64,000 bases of DNA. It comes from Paraspadella gotoi (lineage: Eukaryota > Chaetognatha). A program made the position numbers and the translations under genes. Shown here one piece after another: positions 38,217-55,138 of the stretch (position 1 is its first letter; each line of letters begins with the position of its first letter). Location: NCBI GenBank assembly GCA_051294375.1, contig CM119263.1, positions 24,161,657 through 24,225,656 of the forward strand, read 5' to 3'. Below the pieces are notes generated by a model. That model made no database searches and was not told the origin of the DNA. It saw only the letters and a program-made list of their open reading frames with translations.

Positions 38217-41200
38217 AGGAGGGGGGAGTTCCCTTGGGGGAGCTGAAGAGTGAATGAGGATCAATTGAGCTGAAGAGGGAGTTTTATTTTATTAATGATC
38301 CTCTTTACTCTTGTATATTAAATTTCGCAACTGTAACTACTAATCTTCGTTTCCGAATTGTTTCTGATTTTCATTTCCTGTTAAACCAGAATTTCACTCA
38401 ACGGGCCAAATAGATTAGAAATCAATGGTGGGTCGCTCGCTACTCGTTTCAACGAGTGGTCTCTCCTTAATTCTTCGATATGATAAAAAGCCATGGGCCA
38501 AAAGAAGACTCGAGATAAAGAGAAGAGATAATCCGCTTCTTAATCTCGTTCGGAGATTTTTAAGGATCGATCGAGTCTTTGTCAATTGTAGAGACTCACG
38601 AAGTATGGATTGATCTCGAGTGGTTATTTGAAAAAAACAACTTTTAAAGTCAGAATGATTTTATTTTTTATTTTATAAAAAAGTTAAGTGATCATGATTA
38701 GCTGAGAAGCAAACGAGAGAGGAGTGAGAGAAAGATAAGAACTAGTGGTGATGAGGAGTGCCGAAGGACGATGATCGGGAGGAGCGATCGGTCAAGAGTG
38801 AAAGTGAGTAGCGTGGTAACATTTGGGCCGGCAGACGGTCTGGCGCCAGTAGAGGTAGGGCCCTAAATGGGGTGCTGGGTGATGATTGTAGCGGGTTGAC
38901 CAGTTGGGTGAGCACGAAACAGTGGTCGAAAAGTTGAGTGACTTATCAGTAATCACAGGACGAGGAGAGCAATGTATTAGTTGAATTAATTTAAGTTAAA
39001 TATTAAAAACGACGTTTAACTGTAGCGGTAATGAACAACAATAACAACCACAAATTTAACTTCGGGAATACTTTTAACGCCGTCAATAGATAACACTAAA
39101 TTTCATACGTTAAAACTTATCAAAATTATGGAGAAGCAAATTTTATTTGAATAAGAATTAAGTCGCAATCAATAAATTTTTAATACCGACTTTCGACGCC
39201 GCGAAACAATAATCGCATTAAGCAGACGACTTTCGTTAAATCGAATTGGCTCCGTTTGGATTCCATTTATTAATACTTTTGTATTCCGCTAGGGATTTCT
39301 TCGATGGAATCACGATTGTTGATCCATAACCCAGATCTCCGATACCCGATTCCCGATTCTCGTTCTTACTTATCCGTTTTACTTCATCGAAGCAATCCAG
39401 TTTCCATCACGACCCCAATTGCTTTTTCCGGCGATTTGGAGATTTTCCTTTTCACACCGAGGGTTGTGATTCTGTCCCTACCGTTCGCTTCAGTGATTCC
39501 TTCGACGCCTTCGACCACTTCACTGTTCACTCCGGTGACTTTGGCTCCTCCACAAATCCGGAGATTTCGCTAATCGAGTTTTACAAATCTTCAGATTTTG
39601 CGATGCCTTTTAAGGTCTTTGTCTTTTTAAGAATCTCTCTCCAGATCACCTACCGACGCCTTTTCACCTCTCATCGCTTCTCTAGAACGACAACTTTGAT
39701 ACCCACCTCGGGACTCCCTTTATCTCCCTCTTCTACTTTGCTTTATATTAAACAATAAACATCCTATCCACTTCTAGTTCTATATTCTATATTCTATATT
39801 TGTTCTTCTTCATTCGAATCATTTTTCGCCAATTAATTTCAATTTCAATTTCATACGCACAACCTTAAAAACGTTATCTGAAAAAAATTCGTTTGGAGAA
39901 TTGGGAATTGGGGATATTTAAAATCGTCTTCACTTTCTCGCGGACATTTCCCACTTCGACATTAAATGGGTCAACTCTTCTTCTCTTCCTTTCTCTCCGG
40001 CGCTAAATTTAGACTCAGCTGTGGATCGGGATTACAATTAATGTACGAATCAACGAAGTCAACTGACCAAGACCAAACATGGGGTCTGATCACTCCTCCC
40101 TGCTTACCCATGTCCCCCCTTCCCTCCGCCCCTCCCCCCCCACACTTTGACAACAACTACGACAGCAACCTCGTCACCCCATGTCTTCTCTTCTTGGCGC
40201 CGATCGGCGACGCTTCGTCTGTCTCTTTGCGCCAACCCCGTCGCGACAAAGCTCGTCACTCCATCTCTCGTCGAGTTTCGAAACCGTAACTCGGTTACTC
40301 GTCGCGTCAAAAGCTGCCCGTCACGCCATCCCCCTTTTCGTGGGCCTAAAATCCCGTCACGCCTTCAGACGCGACATCTTCCGGCGCCGAAGAAGCGCGA
40401 CGAGGCGAGCGCCCTCCCGTGGCGCGCGGGATGGCGTCAGCTTCGACGATGCCATCCGTCGGCGCCATCTAGTCGTCGCCTAAACTCGTCGCCGTCATCC
40501 GCCCCGCGGGAGACGAGGGTCGCTGACGCCGAATTTCGTCGCCCGATTCGGAGTTGACCGTCCGGAGAAAAGGCGGGGGAAGGGGGGCGGGTATTAGAGG
40601 GTAAGTATGGTGGAGAAGAGGAGGAGGACACAGTGAGGAGGATTTGTAAAATTTGCAAAAAAATGAAAAAGAAAAAAACGTATTTGCCACGACGTAGTAC
40701 ACGGTATGTGGTAAAAAGTATCTATGTCCGCTGAATTGAAAAATGAAAAATGATAGAAACAGAGATATAACGAAATTGAACAAAAATGGTTTCTGCAGCA
40801 CAAACCACCCTGCGACGCTGCCGCCGAGCGGCGCTGCGGCTCGGGCACCGGGGCGTGTCCGCGACCTCGTCGACCCGTCGCCAAAGAGAGGCGACGAAAC
40901 GTCGCGGAGCCAGAGACCGACGCCAGCGACGACGACAACGACGAGGACGACGACAACACGATGACGTCCTCTACAACGAAAGACCATTGAGTTTTTCCGA
41001 TGGATTGATTGGGTCTGGATGATCGGCGAAGCGAAATACAACGCGAGTTGTTTTCGACCCGGCCGATCCAGATCGTTTGCCCAAATCAGGGACGTGTACG
41101 TAGATAAATTGCGGACCCCTTTACAATTATTTTAAAAGCCAAAATGATACTTACATTGGCAAAAATTTTGCTAGTATGTTATTGAATGGATTATACGCGA

Positions 41201-43228
41201 TTGTAATGGTTCATATTCTACTTTATGAGGGACTTTTTAAGTATCTTATAAAGGAAAAAGCCCTGTAATATTTTTAAATCCATACTGATCATTATAAAAA
41301 TACTATAAAGAAAACTATATTTTTGTCTCATGTAGGAAAATCCTAATATGCTCAGTTAAAACATAAAATTTATCATTTTATTTATATTTTTTACATAATA
41401 TTTTTCTTAATTTTTTTTCCGGAGACCCCCAGAGGAGCCTGGGCCCCTCTGTGGATGATGTCCTACCCTCTACAGTCTACACGCCCCTGCGCCGGGTCGC
41501 TCGATCTGTGCCCTCGCTCGAAACTATCGCCTCTCTCTCAGTCCCGAGTTACGACTGTAAAACGAGATTCGAATTAGATTTTGATTAGGCGAAAAACTCG
41601 GGTTTACGATTCGTCGACGGCGTCATGGAAACGTCGGCGGCGCCAACGCGTCGTTGCCAAGGTGACGCTGTCCGTCGAGAGGTCGACTCAAGGGCGTCGG
41701 CACGGAAGGGTAGAAGGGTCCGGGGGGGGGGGGAGGGGGGGGACAGCAGCGGAGGTCTCTTACGGTCAGAGAGGATAGATTCTATATTGGAGTGCCGAGG
41801 GCGTTGATTTTGGAGCGAGGGTCGAGGGTCAAGGGTTACGTCATGTCCCGTGTTTCGCACCCCGTTCGACACTTCCGGGGTCGCCCTACGGGCGGCGACG
41901 ACGACGACGATGGCAGCAGGTCGTAGGAGATGGAGTGATAAGAGAAAACGTGGTACTTTGAGTTTGACAGAGAGAGAGAGAGAGCCAGATAGAGAGAAAA
42001 GGAGAGAGATAGAGTGAGAGAGATATAAAGCGAGTCAAAGATCAGGAGATCACAAATTCGCCAAAGGGTGAAACGCTGAGTTAAAGTCGGAAATGGATCA
42101 ACCGATTTGTTACACTTTTTTTTCCGGCTTTGAAATCTGAGAGTTCGACATTTCAAATCTCCGAGTTTTCCGAATTCGTCTCCCCCTCTCTCCCCCCCCT
42201 TCTCGACTTGACAATCGTTAGTCCACTTAAAAAATAAAAAAAAATTACGACATTTCTCTTTATTTCATCCAGTTTTATTCCTTTCTTAAAATTTACGACC
42301 TTTGATATTTTTTTTTATTTTATGTTTTCGATGATTTTTAGGGATTTTTTTTTTTTTTAATCGTAAAGTCGTTTGGCATCCAACAGTCATCGTCCCATGA
42401 TTTGGCTGGAATCTTTTCTCTCTTCTCGCTACATCGCGGAAAAACTGTCAATCCCTCCTTCGTCATAGATTCATATTTTTTTTGCTTCCTTTTACCATAT
42501 TCCTTTTTTTTTTAGCTCCCAGTCATTTTTTTTGTTTATTTCGAATACATTTTTTTTTATTATTTTCGGTTTAGTTCCTCCCGCTTTTTTTGTGCGAAAA
42601 AAACGTGTTGAGGCTCTTTTGTTTTGTCATTTTCGTTCCTCATTTTTTAAAACTTTTTTGTTCATTCACAATATTCTTTTCTTTGTCAAAGGTTTTTTTT
42701 TTTCTGCTCGGTTTGAGTCGCAGTTTTTGACGACTTTTTGAAGCCGTGAATGGAAGAGGCAATTTACATCTATCACCGATTCAAATGATATTTCTTGGTG
42801 AATAGAAATATGATCGGAATGAATTTGACAGCGCGAAAGCAAAGTGGACTTAATTCGAGGGGACGGATTTCTGTTTGCGAACAAGCAAAGAAGAATAGTG
42901 ATAAGCTTTGAAACTTGAGGAACTCCGACGATTTATATTTTTTCGGAATCAATCTATTAAGTCGCATCACTAAAATGACATCAAATCGATCATTTAATCA
43001 AGAATTTTTTCCATTAAGTCCAATCTATATTCATCCGCTGTCTCAGTCGATTACTCAGTCAACTCATTCATTCACTTAATTAAATACAATAATCACACAA
43101 TATTACAATATATAAAATAATTATTCAGATTCAAATTAACGACGTAATGTTGACGACTTTGATTGGAGGCGACGATTAGGGCGCCAGCCCAATTTTTGTT
43201 CGTCTCCGTTTTTCTTTATTGGTACCGG

Positions 43229-43229
43229 A

Positions 43230-43313
<84 letters not shown>
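43229..43313. repeat. (GA)n microsatellite, interrupted
   Basis: About 85 bases of GA repeats with an AAG interruption. Confidence 0.9.
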
Positions 43314-43316
<3 letters not shown>

Positions 43317-43440
43317 CCTCTTTGTAACGGCTGAGCGCGTCAAGAGAAAAGACCTAGCGGCTCCAAGGAAGTGGAAGGCGAGAGATGAAGTGGCGATGGG
43401 ACTCTTGGTTGGCGTCACGGACGACGGAACCGCAATGGAG

Positions 43441-43488
43441 TCACGTGACGCGCGAATCACGTGACTTTTCTACGTCGACGCCATTTTG
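43441..43488. promoter_or_regulatory. Paired TCACGTGA boxes followed by a YY1-like site
   Basis: TCACGTGA at 43441-43448 and 43457-43464 (16-base spacing), then CGCCATTTTG at 43479-43488. The compact arrangement looks like a core promoter, but I cannot assign a gene. Confidence 0.35.
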
Positions 43489-45160
43489 TTTTTTTCGACG
43501 TCCTCGCCGGCCGACGACGACGACGAGGACGGCGTTCGGAAGCGACGTTCGGGACAAAATCTAAATGCGAGATTCACTCGATGCGAAAAGAAAATGAAGC
43601 GATGCCTTTTGTTTTGTTTTTTTATTTTGTGGTTGTTAATTCGAGCGAAGGGGGAAGTAAAGTCTAAGTTTTAACGCGTTTGTAATTTGGTGTTCGGGTG
43701 CGCGGGAGTTAATGGAATATTATTGTTCTTCGTCGGTTCGTATGATCCTATCGTTTTAGGATGCAATTGGCGACTTTGTCAAAATAATGAGTAAGTAACC
43801 GTCGCTAACTAGGAGCTTTTATTTTTATTGTTTCACAAAGAAAGATGTTACTTTATGAATTTTTTTTCAAGCTCGGCGATTTAATAGTAGCAGCCAATGC
43901 TCCGAGTACCTCTGCATCCGATGTAGCCAACAAAATTTATTTTCGAATGTGTCGGTTAACTTTCAGGAAAACATACATTTATTTATGTCCTACTGAAATG
44001 GAAAAATTAGTCGAACAACGAAAGATTCTTAGGGTTTAAGTGTCCCACTTTCTTTTATTCATCGTCTTCTTTGACGAGTTAAAAGTGATTTATTTGGTAC
44101 ATAATGAATTTTCCTGTTAAATTTTGCAAATAAGTAGGTAAAAAATGGTTTTAGACTAATTTTCCTCCACGAATATAGACCATACTTTTCCTTCTGATCC
44201 TTTGTGGCCATCATTTCGAATTTTTTATGGAAATGCCACAAAAAATGTTTTAAATCTAATGAATGGCGTGTTAATAAAGAGCTTCTAGCAATACCCACTC
44301 AATTTAAAATTCTCATGATTTGAAAAGAGTTCATTTTGGCCCCGGGGGATTGACTCGCCAAAAACGGCATAAATCAAGAAGTCAGGGAGGCCGAGTTTCC
44401 GCATCGATGAACGCCCTCGGTTTTTTTTTAATCACGAAAAGACAAATTGTGTGAGAAAAACTATATTTAAACGTTTATAACCTGGAGGTAAAAATTTAAC
44501 ATTCGATTATGATAACTTTATTAAGGTTAACAACTTAGTTTTATAGATATTCAAATTTTACTGTCGGAGTTAACCTAACTGAGCCAAATAGCAGCTGTTG
44601 TGAGCTAAAATTGCTCATTACCGAGGGTATTTGTTTGTTCTTGTTTGGGTTTGTTGGTTTGATAGCTCGTTTGTATGTTGGTTTATCATTGGTTGTCACG
44701 CATCGATGTCACTCTATCCCGTTTTCGTACTGCCTTCTACTTCTCCTTTACCCTCCTGCAGGGGCTGAGGGGCACAGTGAAGGTGCATTCGAAAAAAATA
44801 AGAACTTCTTATTCTAAATTATAATTACTTATGCAACTTTTACGCTAAAATTCTTCTACTGCCTTGATTCAAAAGCAAGGATGTAAGCATGTTCATCGCA
44901 CTTTATTCCAAAAAATAAAGAATATTTTAACTTGGAACTTCGTCCTCACTTCCCGACTCGAATCCACTGTGCGAGGCCGGCAAACGGCGTCACCGATCCC
45001 CTCGCCATCGATATCCACCCATTACCGCCATTACCCCTGACAAACTCGGCCTTTGTGCCAACTCGTTACCCATTCACCGACACAATGCACTTTTATCGCC
45101 CCATTCATCGCCCATTCATTCCTTATTCGTTGACAATCTTTCGAAACAAATAACAACGGG

Positions 45161-45161
<1 letters not shown>

Positions 45162-45227
<66 letters not shown>
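45162..45227. repeat. (CT)n microsatellite
   Basis: About 65 bases of CT dinucleotide. Confidence 0.92.
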
Positions 45228-45228
<1 letters not shown>

Positions 45229-47305
45229 AGTTCCATCGACTGGCTTTAACCAAAAAAAGGCAACAAAGCCGAAATAAAATCTCTTCGTTTCGCTTCTTTC
45301 TTTTTTCCCCTTCCTTTCTTCTTCCTTCTTTTTCCTTCTTTTTCTTTCTTTTCTCTCCGTCTCTTTCTCCCGTCTGAATTGCATCGATCATCTCGTCCAG
45401 GATTAGCGTCTATCGCAAAGGCGCAGATTCCGGAAGGAGTCGGGGATCTGCCCTCGGCGGAAAATGAGCGGTCCGGTCGTCCGGCCAGGGTGCCCCCGAA
45501 ATCCGGCCGGGGGGTCCGGCGTTTTACGAAACGTTGGCGCCTAATCGATATGTATCAGAGGCGGTAAATTTTCGCGCCCCTTTTTTTCTGGTATTTTTTT
45601 TTTTTTTTTTTTTGGGCGGTGTCCGTAGAGTTTTAGAGGTTTTTTTTTGTTGCAGCGTGAACATTTAACTTAATCCAAAATATCTATCAGTATCACCTAA
45701 CAACTTCAACGATCGGAATTCTAACTTTAAATAGCGATTATTGTTAGGATTACCTAATAGCGTCGTCGTCGTTGTCGTCTACCAAACATCACGTCCGGAT
45801 GCCGATCGCCGATTCTGTTCATTTTGCGAACAAAACAACTAAAAAGGCTCAAAAAACGATAAGCATCTTTCGCCTTTCGAGTTCGAAAAAAACAACTCAG
45901 AGTCTCTAAACAGTCGAAGAAAAATCGCGTCGTTCGATTTTTATCTCAATTTTTTGACAAAAACAAATCGCTTTTTGTAAAAAGGGGGGGGGGATTGTTC
46001 CTGCCGTGGTGGTCACGAAATTCTCTCTGTTCCTTTCCTTGTCTCTCTTCCGATTGCTTGACTTGACAAAGTCAAATGTTTTCTCTGCGACGGTCGCCGA
46101 GCCGTCCGCCGTCGTAGCATCGCTTGCGAAAGCAAATAAGAGCGAGGCGAGGGAGTCTGACTCTAAAAATTAAAAGCAGAAAACTTCGACAGAGAAATCC
46201 AAATCGACTCATAATCGATTTACAATAATGTAAATTATACACTATTGAGGCAGCAACAACACGCGACCTTATCGACCTTACCGGCTCCTTGTAAAGTTAT
46301 TGTTACTGTTTTAGACTTAGCATTTTCTCTTGTTGATTTTTGTATTTGTTGTTGGAGAATAAATTCATTCTCGATCTGAACCTCGTCCCGTTTACTTGCT
46401 ACACTATACAGTTTACAGAGTTTTGCCATGAACTGAGTCGATCAAGCGCAATTGCCGTTATTGTTCTCACTGTTGCGGTGTTTTGTGTTGTTGTTTTTTG
46501 GTTGGTAAATCTAAAGATTAATTCCGATCTGTAAATTTGAAAATATTGAAAGTCCATATGAAATTACGACTCGAAGGAGACGAGATTAATTCACCGCAAA
46601 GAAACGAAAGACAAATCGAAGCCCGCTCATTAACGAGGACTCAGAGAAACGTCCGGTTTGGCCGATGGCATTCACCATTCCACAATCCCATCTCTCGGGA
46701 ACATCAGAATGATATTCAAGATGAAAACAATTATTGCTGCCTCGGCTACAATAAAAAAAGAACTACAACGACTACAAGAACTTAATTGCGGCCTCCTTCC
46801 GAGAAGAGTGAACGAGCGAGAAGCCAAATCTATTTTCCCTTTAATGCAATTAAGTCGAGGACAACCCCCCGTTCTCACCACGGGATGAGATCGAAGAACA
46901 GAGATAGAGAGCAATTCTGAAGAAAAGAGAGAGAGCGAGACGATCTGGTCATCGGTTCATCGCTGGTTTTGGCCGCGACCTCCCTGTGACTTCCGTGAAA
47001 TTCGGTACCGCACTTCGGACCCTATTCCATATTCATCATGCTTTCTTTGGTAGAACATGGTTATTGGTTAATTACAGGGCAAGTTGGTGGAGGTACGGAG
47101 GTAATTTTCCTTTAAATTTTTTTAGTTTTTGATACAATAAATTATTAAATAATTGAACCAGTTTTCCAAATGAAAAACATATTGAGCGATATGAATTCTT
47201 GAATGGTAATACTAACTTTTAACTTAAGACAAACGGGTAAATTGTTATTAAGATTCATACTACATCCTCGAGGTAAGGAAAGGAGGAGGGAAAGGGGGAA
47301 CACAG

Positions 47306-47409
<104 letters not shown>

Positions 47410-47547
47410 CCTTCGGGCGGCAGTTTCTAAAAGCGGTGATTCTTTACGACGGCGGACCCTTCGACTTCGGGAGCGACGGCGATGACGACGAAATCGAGAA
47501 GAACGACGACGATGTCGACGACGACGGCTCGGGCGGCGAAGTCTCTT

Positions 47548-47580
<33 letters not shown>

Positions 47581-47965
47581 GCCGTTTTCGTGGACGATCG
47601 ACTTCGCCTTCGGAAGTTAATCGCGAGTTAATCGTCGCTTCGCCGCCGAAAAAAAAAGGTCCCTCGCCATCGCGATTGCTTCCTTTGCCATTCAGAGTCA
47701 AAAAGGAACCAAATCATTCACAGCCTCACAAGGTCGGAAAACTATCTCGAAGACTCGAAATTAACTTTTTAATTCCCGCGATCCAAAATATTAAGCCCAA
47801 AAATTATTTTTTTATTTTCGACGACCAATTTGATTATAACACAGCTACTTGAAACGTCCAACTTAACGCTAAAGGCGGTGATCAATAATACCCAAAAATA
47901 TTTTGAAATCTGAAGAAAACGTCGTTATTTTTGTGGTTCGTCTTTTTTATTTTCTTCGCTCGACG

Positions 47966-52058
<4,093 letters not shown>

Positions 52059-52122
52059 AAGTATCTTAGACTTAGCCATGTTTTGTTCAAAAAAATGTTT
52101 CCCGTTCGTTACAAATCAAGTC

Positions 52123-52128
52123 AATAAA
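52123..52128 (+). terminator. Poly(A) signal of Msx
   Basis: AATAAA 65 bases after the Msx stop. Confidence 0.6.
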
Positions 52129-52143
52129 ATTCAGAAAATTTTT

Positions 52144-52838
52144 TAACTAATACAGAACATTAGAAAATGCTCTCATGTTTTTTTCAAACCGAGAATCGGT
52201 TCCGATCAAATTACTAGGCCGACTTTTATGAAATTTTGCACGCATTAATTTTAGGGCAATAAAAATGGGACTATCGAGAGGATTTTTGAAATTTGACCTA
52301 TGACCCAAGATATGGGGCCCCTCGGATAAGCCCAGGAGGGCAAAAAATGGGAAAAATGTTGTTAATTTTTTTATCCTGATCAGTTTTCAACTTTCTATTT
52401 CAGAAAAGAACAATGAAAAAAACATTTTTGCTCCATTTCCAGGATAATAAACATAGGTTCTTGTCAGCTTTTGAGTGGAGAGCAAAAATGAGATCTAAAT
52501 TAATAGACTGTTTAAAGGAAGAAAAATAAATTTAAATTTATGAAAATTAATTTTAAAATGTTTTTTTCTACAAAGTTAAGACGAATGCAATTGATAAAAA
52601 AAAATTTTTTTAAAGAAATTTTTTTGTGGTCATTTTTGCCCCCGTGGGGGGATTCCCAAGGGCTCTGTATTTTAGCTCAGGGATAAAATATTGAAAATCG
52701 CCTCGAAAGTCCCATTGGTATTGCCATTAGGATACTGTATGCAAATTCATATAAAATTTGGTTTAGTGATTTGGTCAGAACCGATTCTCGGTCAGAAAAT
52801 CGGGACGAGTATTTTCTAATGATTTCTGTACTTAGTTA
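52144..52838. mobile_element. MITE-like element with about 100-bp terminal inverted repeats
   Basis: The left end (TAACTAATACAGAA, then ATTAGAAAAT and ACCGAGAATCGGTT, then CAAAT.ACT) is matched in reverse complement by the right end at about 52735-52838. It is about 695 bases with no coding capacity, just after the Msx 3' end. The right part is repeated after the gap at 52946-52955. Superfamily not assigned. Confidence 0.65.
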
Positions 52839-53356
52839 TTAAATATGCCTGAACTTCCTGAACTCATATCATTCTTGGTAAATCTGTACAGTGGTAGGGG
52901 TAGCCCCACTCAATGGGGTGAGTCAAAAGTTTTGAATGATTACATNNNNNNNNNNAATTAATTTTAAAATGTTTTTTTCTACAAAGTTAAGACGAATGCA
53001 ATTGATAAAAAAAAATTTTTTTAAAGAAATTTTTTTGTGGTCATTTTTGCCCCCGTGGGGGGATTCCCAAGGGCTCTGTATTTTAGCTCAGGGATAAAAT
53101 ATTGAAAATCGCCTCGAAAGTCCCATTGGTATTGCCATTAGGATACTGTATGCAAATTCATATAAAATTTGGTTTAGTGATTTGGTCAGAACCGATTCTC
53201 GGTCAGAAAATCGGGACGAGTATTTTCTAATGATTTCTGTACTTAGTTATTAAATATGCCTGAACTTCCTGAACTCATATCATTCTTGGTAAATCTGTAC
53301 AGTGGTAGGGGTAGCCCCACTCAATGGGGTGAGTCAAAAGTTTTGAATGATTACAT
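52545..53356. other. Assembly gap with a 401-bp duplication
   Basis: 52545-52945 and 52956-53356 match over 401 bases across ten N. This is an unmerged overlap, so the duplicated segment probably exists once in the genome. Confidence 0.9.
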
Positions 53357-53473
53357 GCTCAAACGAAAATTTATACATTTTGAAGTAAGCTTTCAATAGG
53401 GGTAGCCGCACTCAATGGGGTGAGTCAAAAATTTTGAGTGAGTACATGCTCAAACGAATATTTAGACATTTTT

Positions 53474-54360
53474 AAGAATACTTTCAATGGACCAAAAATT
53501 TCTAATATGGCTCTATACCCTAGTAATTATTATTTTAATATTTATTTATAGATAGGAAAGGCCAAAAATTTTTTTTCAAATTTTAAGACCAGATTCAGAT
53601 AGCTCATAAAAAGTTGTCTTCACAAAGTATGATTCTTTTTTAAATATTTTTACGATAAGTATGTCAAAAATAAGAAAAACTGTAAAAAATCATCATCTTT
53701 CGATGATTTTATCAGTTTTTTCACTTAAAAAACGTAAGAATTTTTAAAAGCTAATTATATTTCTTGTTTAACTTTTTATGTTCTATCAGAATCCATCAAA
53801 AAATTTTAAGATTTTAAAAAAATATTTTTTGCTCAATATAGTAATATAATATTTTTAATTAGGCGAGTACCCTCAGAAGAAAGCATTTTTGACAAAAAAT
53901 ATTTTAATACCATAATCTATGGTCATGATAGATTATTTTAATGCTGTATACATTAGCATTTAAATTTCATCGGCTATGGCTACTTTCAATGAACAAAATA
54001 TTTCTTCTGTGGCTCTATACCCAAATAATTTTTTAATATTTATTTATAAATAAAAAGGCCATAATTTCTTTGGATAATTTTTAAATTTTAAGACCAGATT
54101 CAGATAGCTCATAAAAAGTTGTCTGCACAAAGTATAATTCTTTTTTAAATATTTTTATGATAAGCAAGTCAAAAATAAGAAAAACCGTAAAAAAATCAAC
54201 ATCTTTCGATGATTTTTTTTATATTATATAACATAGAAAACGTAAACAAGAAATATAATTACAGCTTTTAAAATTTAACTTTTTATGCTCTATCAGAATC
54301 CATCAAAAAATTTTAAGATTTCAAAAAAAATTTTTTCTAATATAAAAAGACAAGTAATTT
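53474..54360. repeat. Two diverged tandem copies of an AT-rich repeat
   Basis: About 53474-53870 and 53980-54360 share long blocks, such as ACCAGATTCAGATAGCTCAT and ATCAGAATCCATCAAAAAAT. A segment of about 40 bases inside (AATTATATTTCTTG in copy one) is inverted in copy two. A related core (CGATAAGT..GTCAAA) recurs near 57900, 58570 and 62600. Confidence 0.75.
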
Positions 54361-55138
54361 TTAATGTATTAATCAAGACGTATAATGTAATTTTTTTTTG
54401 AAAATGATTGCCTAAATATTTAGTCAAGACAACTAAAAATACTTTGCTAATAGTCAAAATTTTATATTATCTCTGGAGTTGGTCCCTACCAGTGGCTTTT
54501 TAATTTAAAAAAAAAGAACTTGACGTGATTTTTAAATGTAATTCTGTATTTAAAAATCAAATGATCATGAGCGAAAAGTTTAAGAGTGCAAAAAAAAAAA
54601 AAAAATTTTAACAGTGACAATTGTGCGAGGCCGCAAACAAATCTACAGAGTAACTTAACATAATTTATACCTCCTGTTAGTAACAGATAAAACAAAATGG
54701 AGAGCATAAGCTGGCAACATAATGACCAAGTAAAATAACAGCCGAATCAACGGATTGATTCTTATGTAAAATCCATTAACCAGAATTTAAAAATCCGATA
54801 AGTAGACAACAGCTAAATTTTACCCGGCACAGCAAGATAAAATACGCATATTTAGTTACGATAAAAAAATAAACATTTCACAAATTGCGAAATCTTTTTA
54901 TACACGAAAAACTGTACATAAAATACAGTTTAAACACGAAATTATTAAACCCGAAAACGGCGAAGTGTTTTTTTAAAAAGTTTTCTTAACAATTTTTTTT
55001 ATATTCTGCCAACTAAAAGGAAAACTTAAAATGATTGGCAAGAAAAGAGACCCAACTAATAGGATCAACGAAAAAGGACTTTTTACAGATTTTCTTCTTC
55101 GCTTGCCTCCCGAGAAGTCAATAAGGCGAATGACCGTT
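54361..55138. other. AT-rich intergenic stretch downstream of MAF1
   Basis: No gene seen. It should include the 3' untranslated region of the minus-strand MAF1 gene, but I found no clear AATAAA on that strand. Confidence 0.5.

Noticed and set aside
40469-41041. 190-codon minus-strand frame starting MYFASPIIQTQS
   Set aside because: Hydrophobic runs come from GTC/GTT repeats antisense to an acidic frame; no homolog or splice support.
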